Notes under the pieces: model-generated | Seen by the model: only the letters and a program-made list of their open reading frames with translations | Databases searched by the model: none | Told to the model about the DNA's origin: nothing | Translations under genes and position numbers: made by a program | Part shown: piece by piece, positions 48,598 to 63,000 of the stretch | Layout: each line of letters opens with the position of its first letter | Numbering within the stretch: the stretch's first letter is position 1 | Assembly (NCBI RefSeq): GCF_037975245.1 | Contig: NC_092570.1 | Span: 1,116,501 to 1,180,500 of the forward strand | Length of the DNA stretch: 64,000 nt | Direction: 5' to 3' | Origin: Apostichopus japonicus | Taxonomy: Eukaryota > Echinodermata > Holothuroidea > Aspidochirotida > Stichopodidae

Positions 48598-51500
48598 ATA
48601 ATATATATATATATACACACATATATATATATATATATACACACATATATATATATATATACACATATATATATGTTATGTTTACTCATACTATTCTTCG
48701 AAAACAGTACTTAAATGTATACAGGTATACATCTCATATAGTATCCGTCGCTTCTGAGCGTATTATAGTTTATTATTTATGGAACGTATTGCTCGGAATT
48801 GATTTTAAAAGCAATGTGTCGACTTTGACATTTGGATTATAAAAAAATTCTAGTATTGCCACTGGTAATTATTATTATTACCCATAAATATGTGGAACAT
48901 TTATACCCGGTTGAACTATAGATTTTGAAAATTTTAAAATATGTTTTGTTTGGATATCTGAAAAAAAAATAAGAGGGAAAAAATGATGAAGAATATGGCA
49001 AGTGTGATATATTCAAGTTGATGTTAAAAGGTCACCATTTTGGATGATTTAGTACTAATGTTCTTCTTTTTTGAAACAGAAAGACCAGTAAATTTAAAAT
49101 ATATTTGAACAAAACCTTATGGACTGAGTTTAAAATCTTGAATCGGTAAGCACTGTCCTACTACAGACCCACCCACTAAACCTGCTTTACTGGTATGAAC
49201 TATTCAACTGACTATACCATTATTTGTTGTGAACATTGTTACTAGAAACATGGACAAAAAAGTTGCAACTTTGGAAGAAGATATTCTGGCGTCGGGCAGT
49301 CTATATATCCAATATAAATTGAATAGGGGAAAGGTAATTAAACAGTATCCTGTTGCTGTGGTAAAAACCACAATTCTTTGGCAAACAAAGTAGAATTCAG
49401 GCTGGCAAAAATGGTTTGGTCTTTAACTTGAAAGAAAGAATTTTTAGCAATCTGTGTTTTTGATTACATAGCAAACCAACAACAGACTGAGAAGCTTCAC
49501 TGCTTTTCTTTGCTGTCTGGATTCTGTTATCTTAAATTATTTCACGGCAATATTAGTAAATTGCTGCATTATCACCTTTTTTAACGATGTGGCATTATTT
49601 TGTATGGAAATCATATGGGTGAAATTGATTATAAAGATGCTCCCATGAGTTGGTATGTTTGGTCAGTCTTTAAGAAGTCTTTAAATATCTTTCAGCTTTC
49701 AGCAATTATGAAATTAGATCTATTAAAATCTTAATTATAAGCCGAGGTGAATACGAATAATAAGTTTAATCAACATTTATAGTGTGTCTTAGAGTGTACT
49801 GAAAAAAAAGACTAGACTACTTGTGGTTATAAATCCTCAATTAATTATGGCTCTGTGTAACTTGTTATAGTGCTTTAGATTTTCTATATTTGTTGCATTT
49901 CTTCCATTATTTTTTGAACAACAACTTTTGTAAACCCTCAGGATTATTCTTCTAATAAAAGTAAAAATATTTGCATCTTCTCCTACATTTCCAGACCCAT
50001 CTTACAATACAGATTCCAAGAAAACACTTGAAAAATAAGAAATTAATGCCCTACTTTCTGTTTTCATGAGTGAAACAGCATCTTAAATTACTGCACGCCA
50101 TGCCACAAAAGATAGACTCCTCATCTTTGCTGAGGTGACCTATTTTCTGTAACATTGTCAGACATAAGACATACATGAAAATACAGAAGACATTTCTGTC
50201 ACAAACTCTAATACTTGTTAGGCTCATATACCTTCCTCTGTACTACAGTTCATATAATTAGTTGTATGCAATGCAGAAAAATGGGGCAGAATCCAGAGGT
50301 ATAGGAGGAACAGTTATTAAAAAACAATATTTGCTCTATTTACATGATCTGACTTAACGAAGAACTGTCTTTTTATATAAATATTATGTTTAATGGTAAA
50401 CATAAGTGAGACAGCCGACATAAATGCGAACTCTCTAAATTTGCCCTTAATATGCTTAACAAAGTAAGAAGAAATTGCAGAACATGAAGAAAGCCCATTA
50501 TGTGTACTAGCTGGCCACGAAAGGCTCCTCCTAGTTAACTTTCAGAATTTCTTCCCCTTTCTAATCTAAGTGACTGTCCTTTTTGGTCTACAGAATATGC
50601 ATGAATGTGCATATTATGGGCGTACCAAGCATTGATTCATGATTTCTCAGGCTAACAGTAGATGTAGCTTTCTGTTAAAGCTCTTCAAATTGCATTGAAA
50701 CCATGTGCTACTGTCTAATTTATCATGAGACAGTGTGATTGTGTGCATCAGAGTAGGGTGTCAGTATGTATTGTATTGTTGTTATTGTCACAGTACAATA
50801 CATACATGCTGTGTTGACAAGTTACATTAATTCATACTAGAATCCTAAACAGCATTATAGTACTGACCCACTACATGAGCTAAAGGTCACCACCACTGCT
50901 TTTACAGTCAAATCGTATTATCCAACCCACAAGTTATAGCCACGCTACAAGTCCCTCAAAGTTTCCAACTGTTCCAAGCAGAGGGCATGTAAATTGGATG
51001 TTTGATAGGTTGTTCAGAAGGCGGCTCTAATCAGATTGCTAAGTGAGTTTGTGAAGGTAAGGGCACACTGGGTGGCTTTTAATTTAGAAGGTCCACGTTA
51101 TGCATATGAGCAGTGGTGAGTCCTGACCAGGATCTTTGGTTTCTTGCATATTTCGGTCAGCAATATAGTGATGACTTTGAATGCAGCAACCATCATAGTT
51201 TTTCCACATTTGAAGGTAAAATGTGACAACCCCCCCCCCCTTTCTCAATGTTTGGGTTGTAATTTGGCCTCTCTACATAAGTAATGGTGGCTGTGTTACA
51301 GCGGGAAGGGCCTCACAAATGTAGGGTTGCATCAGTAAGTTTGGTTTTAGCACTCTGCCGGGTTATATTAAACCTTGTTTCTCCTTTTTTCTTCCTTTAC
51401 AGTGATTCTAAGACTATATTGATGCCAGGTTTTGCTCTCCTAGAGGAACTTTCTTTGGATGACAACCAGCTGTCTGATCTCACAACTTTTGCCAGCCTAG

Positions 51501-52181
51501 CTGGGTTGAGGAGGTAAGTCCCCGCTTACTTTAATTACAATGATCATTGGAAACAAAAGAGGGATGTCTCATTAATGTCACTACCTGTGGTTTGATTGTA
51601 TCCTAGATGTGGTTTTCCATCCAGTTTTAGTAATTGCTTAGTGAGCATTAAGTTTCCCCTTTCGATAGTAACATTACCTCCACGAATCCCACCACTAACA
51701 AAGAGGAGCTTCCACTGTGGCTTTAAACAGCAAACAAAGAAAGGGCAAACAGTCCTTGGCAACAGCTCTCTCATATTCATTACTAGTCTACAAATAATGT
51801 GTCATTAATCAGAAAATAGGTGTGGTATTTCCAAGTATGATGTTCCCTTTCAACCAGTTTCTTTGTGCTATAAAGGTAGCAGTGATATTAACCGCATGTA
51901 CAGTATACAAGAAATGCAGTTAAAATTCACTTAAAAAGCAGTCAGAATACAACTTAGGTGAAAAGTTTAAAATAATCCGCAATGATAATAAAGAGTGATT
52001 GAAATGAGTGTACAGTAGTGTGAGTCAGGGGAAAGTATGCCATTGTCATTTGCCGTAACACATCTTTATGATAATCACATTATGCTGGTCTAAAGTATTG
52101 GAGAAAGAGAGAAAAACCCACTCTTTCTTGTTAACCTACTTGTGTTAGGGACATGCCTGTCAATAACAATTACAACCAAAG

Positions 52182-52216
<35 letters not shown>

Positions 52217-55200
52217 TATAAATATATATATATTGTTTAAAAAATATTAAAGAAATGGTTGGGAGTGCTGGATTTTGCCCGGTTTAAAAGATTATTCTAA
52301 GCCTACTTATTCATAATGGCATAATTCTCCTGAGCTTTTAGAATGGAGCAATGTTCATTCTACTTTAACTTATTAACCACCAGATTGTCAGTTCGTAGTA
52401 AAATATTGCAGGGCTTTGTCCGAGCAATGCAGTTTCACATACATACCGTACTTAACACAAAATGTCACTGCAAGGTGTGGGTGTATGCAGGATGTGAAAT
52501 ATATGCATGAAAGGCTAGTTTTACTTTAGCTGTGTTGTTTATCAAAGCTGATCCGCTAATTGTTTTTCCACAACTCATAGAATTTCTTGGAAACATTTGT
52601 TACTATAATATCTCCTTCCTTGAGAAATGTAGCTTGAGGAAGTCCTATTAGGGATATCAGTTTAGATCTATAAATCTATAAAAGCAAAGTTTAGTTATCT
52701 GTTGCTAAAATTCCAAAGATAATAATAACAAACATGTGGTTGATATTGTTTACTCATTATTAAATTTACTTAAGATATAGATCAAAGTTCACAGGTGATT
52801 TCTTACAACATTTGACCAAATGAAACTGAAGGGGCCAGTTCAGTAAACTTACAAAATGATTGTAATAAACGTTACCACATCCATGTGTTCATACTAACTT
52901 ATATACTTGAAAATCTGTTTACCAAGCGTATAAATAAGGTTTATTCATTATGTCTTACAGACATATGTTAATGAACTTATATGGGCGGTTTTATATCCCC
53001 TTGTTGACTTGTTTATCTGCATTATCAAAGTATGGACACTGCAAACTAATAGACACCTGGTTTATAACTTTTATGATGTGAGAAATATTTCAAACATATT
53101 GACTAAAAGTGCTTACTCTGATAATATTAAACCAGAAGTCCATGTTTGAACAAGACAACCAAACAAAATCTGGTGTATTTAACCCCTGCGTTACCTCCTT
53201 TCAAATTGGCAGTAGATTTTGTTGAAACCTGTGAGAAGGAAAGATGCCCAACATTTCAAATAAACATTCGCTATTAAAACATTACCTCGTAGTCACAAGT
53301 GCAAAATTAGTTTGCAAAGGTTATAAGCTTTAACAGCTCTTTGGATCCAACACAGCTTTTATAGAACATAATCCATGTATATTAAAATTAACATTAATTA
53401 ATTAACATTAATTAATTAAAATTCTACCAGTATTATTCTGCCAACATGTATAAACTGAAAAATTTGTTTTCTTGGGTTTTTAGTGGAAAATTGACAAATT
53501 TTAGCTCAATGATGGTTTACTTTACAAACATCTTTGACTTGGTTTTTGTGTATTTTAAAATGGCATTTTCAAGCACTACTGTACCGAATGTATTGAAGGA
53601 ACTAGTTCTGATACGTAATTCTTAACAGTACAACTTCTTAAGTATTTTTATCTCTGAGTCGATTACTCTCTCTGTGTTTGCTTCAGATATTATGTCCCAG
53701 TGTGACTTGATCATTGAATTAAAATCCTCTACGTTATGAAACTTACAAAATGGTCAATATTTTACACAAATTTACAGTTATCACAGAACTGCTTTAATTT
53801 CAAAATATCATGATAAACAACACTATTACAGTGCAAACATGCTAAGTACTGTCCTGCAAGATTCAAATACTAAATTAATTGCTTGGTATTTTCCCTACTC
53901 TGTAATTCCATTCTGCAAATAGAGCTAACAGGAATGCTTCTTTCCTGTATTTTCTTTTCATTTCATATTGTTCTGCCAAAATAAATAAAACATTGCAAGA
54001 AAAACTGTTGTTAGTCTGCAAAGGTTTGACAATTGTATTGCCATTTATAAGAGTTCTCTGCCCAATATTGAAATTTTTGTTTCCAATGCTTTTGGTGACC
54101 GCACAGTGTCTTGAAACGATCAAGTTTAAAGGAATATTTACAGAGGCAGAAGTTGAATACTTTTCAGACCAAAAAACAAAACATATAATGCTTGTTCACC
54201 CAGATGTATGATTTTTTTCAGGTTGAAATGTTATGGATTTTCCTTGTAGAATTAAAGTGATCAGAGAACAGAAATAAAGTACCAAACATGGAAAATTCAG
54301 AAGTTATTTTTATTATTATTATTATTTTTTCAACCACTGTTTACCCAAGTCAACTTTCGTTAAATGTAATTACTAAATAATTTAGTTGATTATATTTTGA
54401 AAATATATCGGTAGACTCGGCTGAACGTTTGGTTAAACAAACATAAAAGGTAGAGACTTAAAGAGTATAAACTCTTGTCAAAGAAATACACATAAATAAA
54501 TATGTACATGAATAAATAATGAATAAATGAATGAGTGAATGCATGAATAAATAAGTGAATGAATGAATAAATGATTACTATTAAGAACAGATCTTAAATA
54601 AAGAAAAATATAGTCTTTTCTAAACTTGTAGAGAATACTTCCTATATCATTATTGAATCTTTGATGTCATTCCTTGATTAAGATTTTTTTTTTTAAAACT
54701 CTGTAGATATGTAGCTAGTCATAGTTTAACTTGATCGACTCAAAACTTAAAATTCATTCCAACATGTGGAAAAAATTAATACTAATTTGGATTTGATGAA
54801 TTCTTGTATTTCTTGGCTGGTCAATTTTTTTGTTATACTTTTGAAAATATTGTAGTCTGCAATTTGTGGTTTGGTTTGGCAGTGTTGACAGGAAACAAGT
54901 CTCCTAAATTTAGAAAGGAAAATACTAATTTTAGAAGGGAAAAAAAAATTGAAATGAATTACCTAAGGGAAATGACCATATGTGAGTGTCATATTTCTAC
55001 AGCTTTTGAGATATAACCAAAATAAATCCAGAAAAAATGAAGAAATAAAATGTATGGTCAATTAAATTAAATATGAAATGTTCATACGCAGTGAGATACA
55101 TACACAGAGATATCCGTGTTGATGTTGTATTACTTAGGCAAATATTACCTGTATATTAAACCATATAGATTACCGTTTGGTAATTTATATAGTATATTTT

Positions 55201-58200
55201 TGCAAACAGCTGTTTTGGCAGTAATTTTTACCAAATGTCTCAAATATTACTCAAAGTAAAACTTAAAATTGATCAAACTTAAAAGTGTTTGTTTCCTCAA
55301 TTTATAATAATAATAATAATAATACTCATAATACAGTGAATTTGTATAGGGAAAAATCAGAAACAAGAAGTTAGCTGCTTAGGCAGGTGCTTTAACCAAA
55401 CAATTCAATCGCACTCAAAAGAACGAGTCTCAATTCTGAAGAAACAAACTAATTGGCTTCGACACTCCCATATTTAATGGCTGGTACTATCGTAACTGCA
55501 CAGAGACAATCAGATTGGAAAGTTAAAGAAAAATTGTTCACTGTTAATTTATGAGTTGTCTTGGAAACTAGTCAAGGTTGCGGAAATCAACTCATCAGCC
55601 AGGTTTTAATTGTTAAACTAAGCCATCAACTGTTTGATATTTCTGCTGAAGAAAAGATCATTTCAGCAAGTTAAGAGGCTCCGGTTAATTAATAAACATG
55701 TTACGTTTTGCCGTTTCCAAACTGTTCATCTACTCAAATAGCAATTCACACTTTTAATAGCCTAGTTCTCCTTAAGCGGTTTTGTAGAACTTTATGACAA
55801 AAATGTAAGAAAATTTTCACTTTATTGGAGACCCATTGAAGTTTATTTCTGAGAAGATCAAAGCATTGATTATTCACAGTATATATACATTTTGTATAGA
55901 TTCCTGAATCACTTGAAGCGTCAAACTTGAAAACCACCTTCATAAATTCAAGTAGTAAATCTTCCTGTCCGGTTTATTCTGGTTAGTTTCTTTTTTTCAA
56001 GGAAATGACCACAATGTTCCTTGCGAGTTCAGTGACCAGTATAACATAGTCACCTTTGTCTTCTCCAGATGGAATAAATATATGTACCCCTTGTGGTTTG
56101 GTCTGAAAGAAGCCCTTTGTCGATATCTCTTCAAATCTTGATATTATTCCTAGCCCGCCAAATACTCATACATGTATATAAAATGAAAGTTATCTCAGTA
56201 AGATATATGAGCTATACAAGTTGTATAAATCCACTGCTGGTGAAATTCTAGGAAATTCTACGTCTGTATCTCCAAACAAAGAGAATTGAGCTGTTGGTTT
56301 TGTTACCTCATTCAATATAACATGTACATATGTGGTCAGTTTCGAATACCTCTGTCTCCACAAAGACATCCTGTCACCTCTTTGTACTTTATTGTCTTTT
56401 AGTTAAGAGGAAAGGAATTTCTTTGTCAGTCATAGTTTGGATAAGATTAAGTATTAGGTGTAGGTGTAGGTTTGTTTTGGAAATGGATTATACTCAGTAT
56501 AAACCCTTTGTACAGTGCATGATTGGTTTAATGGTATCAGTGAATACAACTGTTCACTGTTACCAAGCATGTTGGACAGGAGTCTGGTTGGATTGTCATA
56601 GGAAGGAAAATGGAGTAACTAGGGAACATGAATACAAACTGTTCTCTAATTTATAAATATATACATGTATACATACTTCACCCATACATACATACTTCAC
56701 CCATACATACATACATTCATACACACATACAAACACGCACAAATACATACAGACAGACATATACATACATGCACGCATACAAACATACATACATAGATAT
56801 ATGTATATTTAATTTTGTTAGGATTTTTCAGTTTGGGATGGTAAAAACAGTTGATAATCATGGTTTGACCGTTCTGTTATCAACAGCGTAATTTAGAACA
56901 TAATATTTATTTATCCTTGATATTGGAGAATCTGACTAAAATTTAATTACTCATTTAAGAGAAAGAAAATATCCCAAGTTGTATTACAGTAACAATAACT
57001 AATGTGCCTATAGGTAGCTATTTTGATCTTTCTAGGATGTGTGGAATATATAATTAATTTTGATGTAAATTTTTAATTTTTGTTATTAAACAACGTAAAA
57101 ACAGAATTGTTTGCATTAGGGTAATGTTGAAATGTATCTGTCCATCTGTAAAAAAAAATAATATAATAAATTGAACTAAATATATTAGAAAGTGATCAAA
57201 ATACAACCTAACTTTTAGGCAAAGTGTAATAAGCAAGAAGACTTATCAAGAACTTACTGTAGTGTCTCCTTTCTTTACATCTAGCATTTGACTAATTTAG
57301 AAAATAGAAGCACAATCAGTTAATAAACTAATAATATTCACGTTTTGAATTAAGCTCTTGTGTGTACCATGTTAACAAAATATTTTAACCAAATATCATC
57401 TGTTGATTCTACTTCGATTTCTTGGATGACAAAACTAAAAATCTCAGAGATTGTGTTACAAGTGCAATCAAGTTTAGAAACTTAAAAAATGATGTGTATT
57501 CAAATATGTATGAAACACAAAGCTTGCAGGAGAATCTAACATACAAACATACATACATACATACACACATATAAACATACAAAACTTGGCGTATAAATCG
57601 TCACTGCTAGGCCTTGAAACACACAGGCTTTTTTAGTACTGGTTAAAAGACAGTAGATCGTGCAGACAAAATGGCTTCATCTGTATTGCTGGTATTCAGT
57701 CAACAATCCTAGAACAAAGAATCAACATGATTTCTGTAGCTAAGATGAGACCTATATTATTACTGCTTATTATCAAGAAAATGTTATTTAGCTGCTCTCG
57801 TAATGCTGTTACTGTACATATGAAGTTACAACTGATGCTTGTTGTAATTTAAGATAGTACTATTGAGAACTTGATTTAAGCCAGTAGACCTTCTTAAGTG
57901 CTTGCATGTAGTTCGCAAGTGACTGAAATATATAAAACATCCATATTCAATTATTCATGTGTCTTTTAAGATTATTGAGGGATCATATAAAAATTATTTT
58001 TATGTGATTATTAAAAGACATTGTCATAATATTACATTATATTCATAAAGTTACAACCTTATCTCAAACAAAGCTTTAAGATCTTGAGTTTATATATATA
58101 TGCCATATGCCATACTGTATATGCATAGTACTTGTAAAGCATGTTAATATCTGCATACGTAGTAATTATAAAACCATTTCAGACGTTTGCAGTACAATGA

Positions 58201-60037
58201 AAGTTGACTTCTGTCCGTAGGTAAGGCAAATGTCCGATAGGTTTTGATGATGGTTTAGGTCGCATGTGTAATTGTACTTTTAAAGTTTGCTTTATTACAA
58301 AGTGTTGGAAGACACACACATTGATTGATGAATCGTTAAAGGTGGCACCTTTGGCATGCAAACCACGACATTCCACCCTTATACCCCTCACCTATTCCTT
58401 TGTTAACCTCCCTAATGTCTCTTTGTTACCAATGGGCAATAGTTTCCAAATTTTTGCTGCCCTAAGTTGCTGAACCCTATTCTTTAAATTCCTTTCTTTT
58501 CTTTTCTTTTTTTTCCTAAAGAGAATAATTATAACTCTTACTTTATTCTTTGGTATTTCAAATATGGCTGATGGTGACGTTTGATGACATCAGATACTGG
58601 GTTACCTGTTTCTAGAGTACCACCTGCCTAACCTTGGCTTGAAGGAACAAAGACAGGCAGATTTTTGAAAGTGTATCTCTAAAACCACAGAAACTTAACA
58701 ATGATTATATCTGTCAAAAAGTATATAAAATAAATACAAATTTAACACATGTGTCTGTTTGTATGTACAAACAGACTTTATTACACTAAATTGTGGTACA
58801 TGCTTTTAATATTCATTTCTTTCAAATGGCTGGTATTTGTTTGGTAAATCTAAGGAACACACCTAGCAAATTCCCGCCAAATTCTAGGGCAACAAAGACA
58901 TGACTGAAATGAAGATTGCATGTCTTCAAGATTGGTCAAGTGAAAATAATAATAATAATAATAATTTACTACTAGACAGTGTATTGCATCAGGGCTGTTG
59001 AGATATTATCCAGTTGTTCAATCACTGGAAGCAACAACCCACCCTTTGAACAAACTTCCTAAAAACCACAAGCATGTCACTGCTGTGACTCACCCCCTCA
59101 CCTATGCTGAACTTAGTAGATCTGTGGAGTAGTCAAATATCCACTAGGGTAACATTTGCCTTTCTCCCTCAAGACTAGTAATGATGTCACCTCTCAAGAA
59201 TTGTTTGACAGGGTGTTTAAGAACCGAATCATTTTTACCTGGCTCACTACTCTGTCTTCCCAAACATTCTTTTGAGGATGTGGAAAAAATAAAAACCAAA
59301 TAACAGTTAATTGTAAATTAAAGTCAACAAGCTGTTTTCTAAACACTTCATGATGATGAGTTTAGAGTTTGAGTGGGTGAGTTGATTGTGGTGAGGAGAT
59401 TCAAGAGTCTGGTTTAGTCTGTGAGTAGCCTCAGAGGGGGAACAAATCTGTCGGTTGTAATGATGTCATGAAGCAAGGGTAACATGGTTCTCTTTGACCC
59501 TATTAGGTCATATGGGAGTCATTGGCTAGTATAGGGTTTAATTCTCAAAGGGTTGTCTAGCTATCAGGTTCATTGGATTCAGCTCATCCTAATCATATCT
59601 GTGGCTTTTGTAGTTCTGTATATATAGTCTTCCATATACCCTCCCTCATCCTTTATTCTTTCTCTCCCCCCCCCCCCCAAAAAAAAACAAAAGTGGTCAA
59701 AGACTGGGAGTAGACATTTACATAGTTTGTGTTATCCAAGGAAATGTAAATAGGGAAGGGGTGGCGGGGGGAGGGATAGTTGTGATAACCACAAATGAAG
59801 GGTTTCATTCCCTTGCCCTCCTGCTAAGCATAATGTAGCATTCACATACAGTATGTACACACTGCATAAGTTTGAGCTTGTCTGATGAGGGAGGATCAAT
59901 GATATAACGTGTAATGCTGAGGGGGACATTATAGGCTAACTCTCCTACATACATACATACATACATACATACATACATACATACATACATACATACATAC
60001 ATACATACATACATACATACATACATACATACATACA

Positions 60038-60068
<31 letters not shown>

Positions 60069-63000
60069 GTAAGTACACACATGCATACAATACATAAATT
60101 ATGACACTTGATGCATTTTACATTGTACCATTCTTTTCCCTCTCTCCTTCCTCCCACCCACCCCCCCCCCTCATTTTATTCAAACTGGTTTTGTAAAGAC
60201 TTCATAGCAAGCTTATTGGCCCTCTTCCCTTTAAGACTGTAAGGCACCTGTAATGCCAATGAGCCAATGGGAAACTCATTCTACAAAAATCTGTCCAAAA
60301 GTTGGTATAAGCAGTTTACACTCCCGCACTAGACTCTGAAATATCAAAGTTTGACATTAAATAGTTTTTTCACATGATTTAAATGTACACCAACAACACC
60401 ATACTTGTTGGCATGATGTTCAGTAGAGGTGGATTGTAAGAAGTGGCTGTGTTTTTGAAAAAGGACTTTGGGAGTCTGAGAATAGGGCCTGAGGTACACT
60501 GACACCAGTTCCATGTGCAAAGATGGACAATTTATTATCATAATAAATTCTTCACATCCTTCTGTGAATAAGTACACCATTACTCATACGCTAAAATACT
60601 TTCACCTCAGATGGATGACTACAGTACATGGACAGCCATTTGGGTCACAGCAGAGAGCATGCCACGATATTAAAGCAGCTGTTTCAGCTATCCTTTGCCA
60701 TTTTTAACTGCTTGAACTCTGACTTGCTGCTGTAGGCAAGCTAATTAACTGCATTTGTTGTAAGAAGTTTTTGCTCAAAGCAAAATTTTGCTTGGAGTCA
60801 ACTGATAGAGTTTCTGGAGCAATTCTGATGGATAAATATGTCATTGCTGTATTAAAGGCACAGACAATGGATTAGAAATGAAAGTGAAAGGATTCCAGTC
60901 TCCTTGGGTTGCGATAGCTCTGGTTTAGAAAATAAATATTTCAAATGAAGAGAAGAGCACTTTCTGTCTGGTGTTCCTGGGTGTCCATTCTTGTAGTAGC
61001 TTCATGCTGTTTTAGGTACAGTATATGCTGCACTCATGAGGCATCACATGCATATATTTGATGGTTGGGGGGGGGGGGGCTATTTAGTAATTTACAATGT
61101 GAAAAAAGAAACAGTTGAATGCCCATATTTTTCTGCTGTACATTCTGCTGTGTTGTGGAGGTCAGGCCAATGACCCAGAAGTTCCAAACATTCATGTCCC
61201 CTAAAGCAACCCCAAGTTGACCTTTCACTTCTAACTCCTTTCAGCAGCAACCATCAAATTTATGTCTGCATTGTTGGTCTCTACATCTCAGTTTCAAGAC
61301 TTATTTATTAAAGCACAGGTAGATTTAACCCTCATGATCGAAGGCAACAATCGTAACAAGCACGATTCTGGTACTGACGATTCTGTCGGTTCACCACTTC
61401 ATTCACAGAGTCAACTTTTTTGTCCAGTCTAAAACTTAGGCCACTTCTCTACCAGACTGTGGCTAACTGTTCCATGTTTAATTGTGATAAGTTCTTGTAA
61501 GTCAAAGGTTAACTTGAGAAATATGTATTAGAGAAAAAGTAGGGGGTTGTTGTAACCACATTTTGTAGAGAGGTTATTTTATAGTTTAACGGTGGGCCTT
61601 GAGTGTTTCCTTCCCTTGTATGGTAGCACCTGGACACCCACCCACAAGTGCATTGGCAACATGAACTTTGTTATACTAACATGACACTGTGTTGAGCACG
61701 AGCTACGTAGTATCAAACAGACTGAGCACTGCAAGTGTGATGATCCATGGATGTAATTTTTGAACAATGTAAAAGTGAACGTCTCGTATTTCTAAATTGA
61801 CTAATTCTTCTATTGTAAGGTTGGTTGTGCACTCATAATTGGACAGAAAACTAGATCATTGCCTGTGATAGCCCCAGGTTAAATACAGTTACAAACATCT
61901 GGCTGTTTTATCAAAAAGGTTGGGGGAGGGGAGGGGTTGTTGGGAGAGAAGCAGAGTATAGTAGTTTGATTACCATAGCTGACATAATCCTTTAGTCTAC
62001 AAATGTTTTCAAGTTTGCTTCCAGGATCCTTCAACTAACTTGCCACCTTATACCTTACCCAACTTTTATGCACAAATTATTATCTTGTGAGTAGATTTTT
62101 CAGTACGCTTGGGAAAGGGGAACAGAGGGGGGTGGGGGGGGGTGGTTTGTTGTAGTGGTAATTACTACCATTGCCTCATAATACATTGTTTAAATGTTTG
62201 TCCAAAAACCAGAGCATGGCATTTCAGTTTGTGTTCCTCCACAATCATACTGGATAATGTTTCAAATGATAAAACATGTGCTATTTGGTTTACAATTTAA
62301 TGGTCAATTTGACTAAGAATATTGTGGTTGTCAGACTGCATTACGATCATGTTACAGACGCTTGCGTACTTTTAAACCTGCATCAACCTTAGATACTGCG
62401 ACTCCATTCTCAGTATTTCAGTACTGTGGCTGCAAAGCATTGCCGGAGTTTCAGTTATGAGTCACAGCTTTTTTCGCATGCGATGATGATGATGATGCTC
62501 GTTCGAAACATTGGTGACAAAGCCAGAGCAAATTTCACTTTAATTGAACTGCCTCTGGTTTTATGTTGAAGCTTGAGCTGAAATGTTGTGCTTGTTCTCG
62601 TGTTTAAGGTGGCTGTCAAAAATTGTGGGATGGAAGAACAGAACGCAGCTTTTGTCAGTACTCAGTTATTTGTTACTTGTAGTTTAAAGTGATCAGTAAT
62701 TCCAGTTAAAAAATGTAGCAAAAGGATATATTTGGATGGTGTATATAAAACATGAATTGGCTTAGGGCCTAGCTGCCATCTGCTCAGGGTGGGGGAGGGG
62801 TACAGACTACAGCTGTTACAATGAACAGAGTTCAGATGGTGTACAGTACATCAAGCAGCCGTTGGATTCATATTTAAATTTATCGTATAATTTGAAGCCA
62901 TCTGTTGAATTGACATAGTTTTAGATCAGATTTGAGACTAATTGTGAAAGTTTGGTAGAAAGATCTATCATCAGAGGGCCTAAAATTATCTTCTCTTTCT

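Larger units (their letters stand above)
42731..48700. other. Strongly AT-rich tract within XRRA1 intron 5
   Basis: About 6 kb with very few C or G runs, almost no CpG and many homopolymer A/T runs. No coding potential is evident on either strand. Limits are judged by eye. Confidence 0.6.
35632..51402 (+). other. XRRA1 intron 5 (about 15.8 kb)
   Basis: GT-AG intron joining exons 5 and 6 in correct phase. The first 7 kb is ordinary intron sequence with pyrimidine-rich patches (about 37670-37710, 37970-38005) and a G-rich patch (39919-39959). From about 42.7 kb composition becomes strongly A/T-rich and holds a hairpin, an array and a (TA)n tract. Open frames of 60-99 codons have no recognisable domain. 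Confidence 0.75.

Noticed and set aside
48449-48689. Tyr/Ile-rich open frames (minus strand) resembling membrane peptides
   Set aside because: They are translations of the (TA)n microsatellite.
56596-56891. Tyr/Cys/Met-rich and Thr/His-rich open frames on both strands
   Set aside because: They are translations of the imperfect (CATA)n repeat.
59805-60157. Met-Tyr-Val-Cys repeat open frames (minus strand)
   Set aside because: They are translations of the pure (CATA)n repeat.
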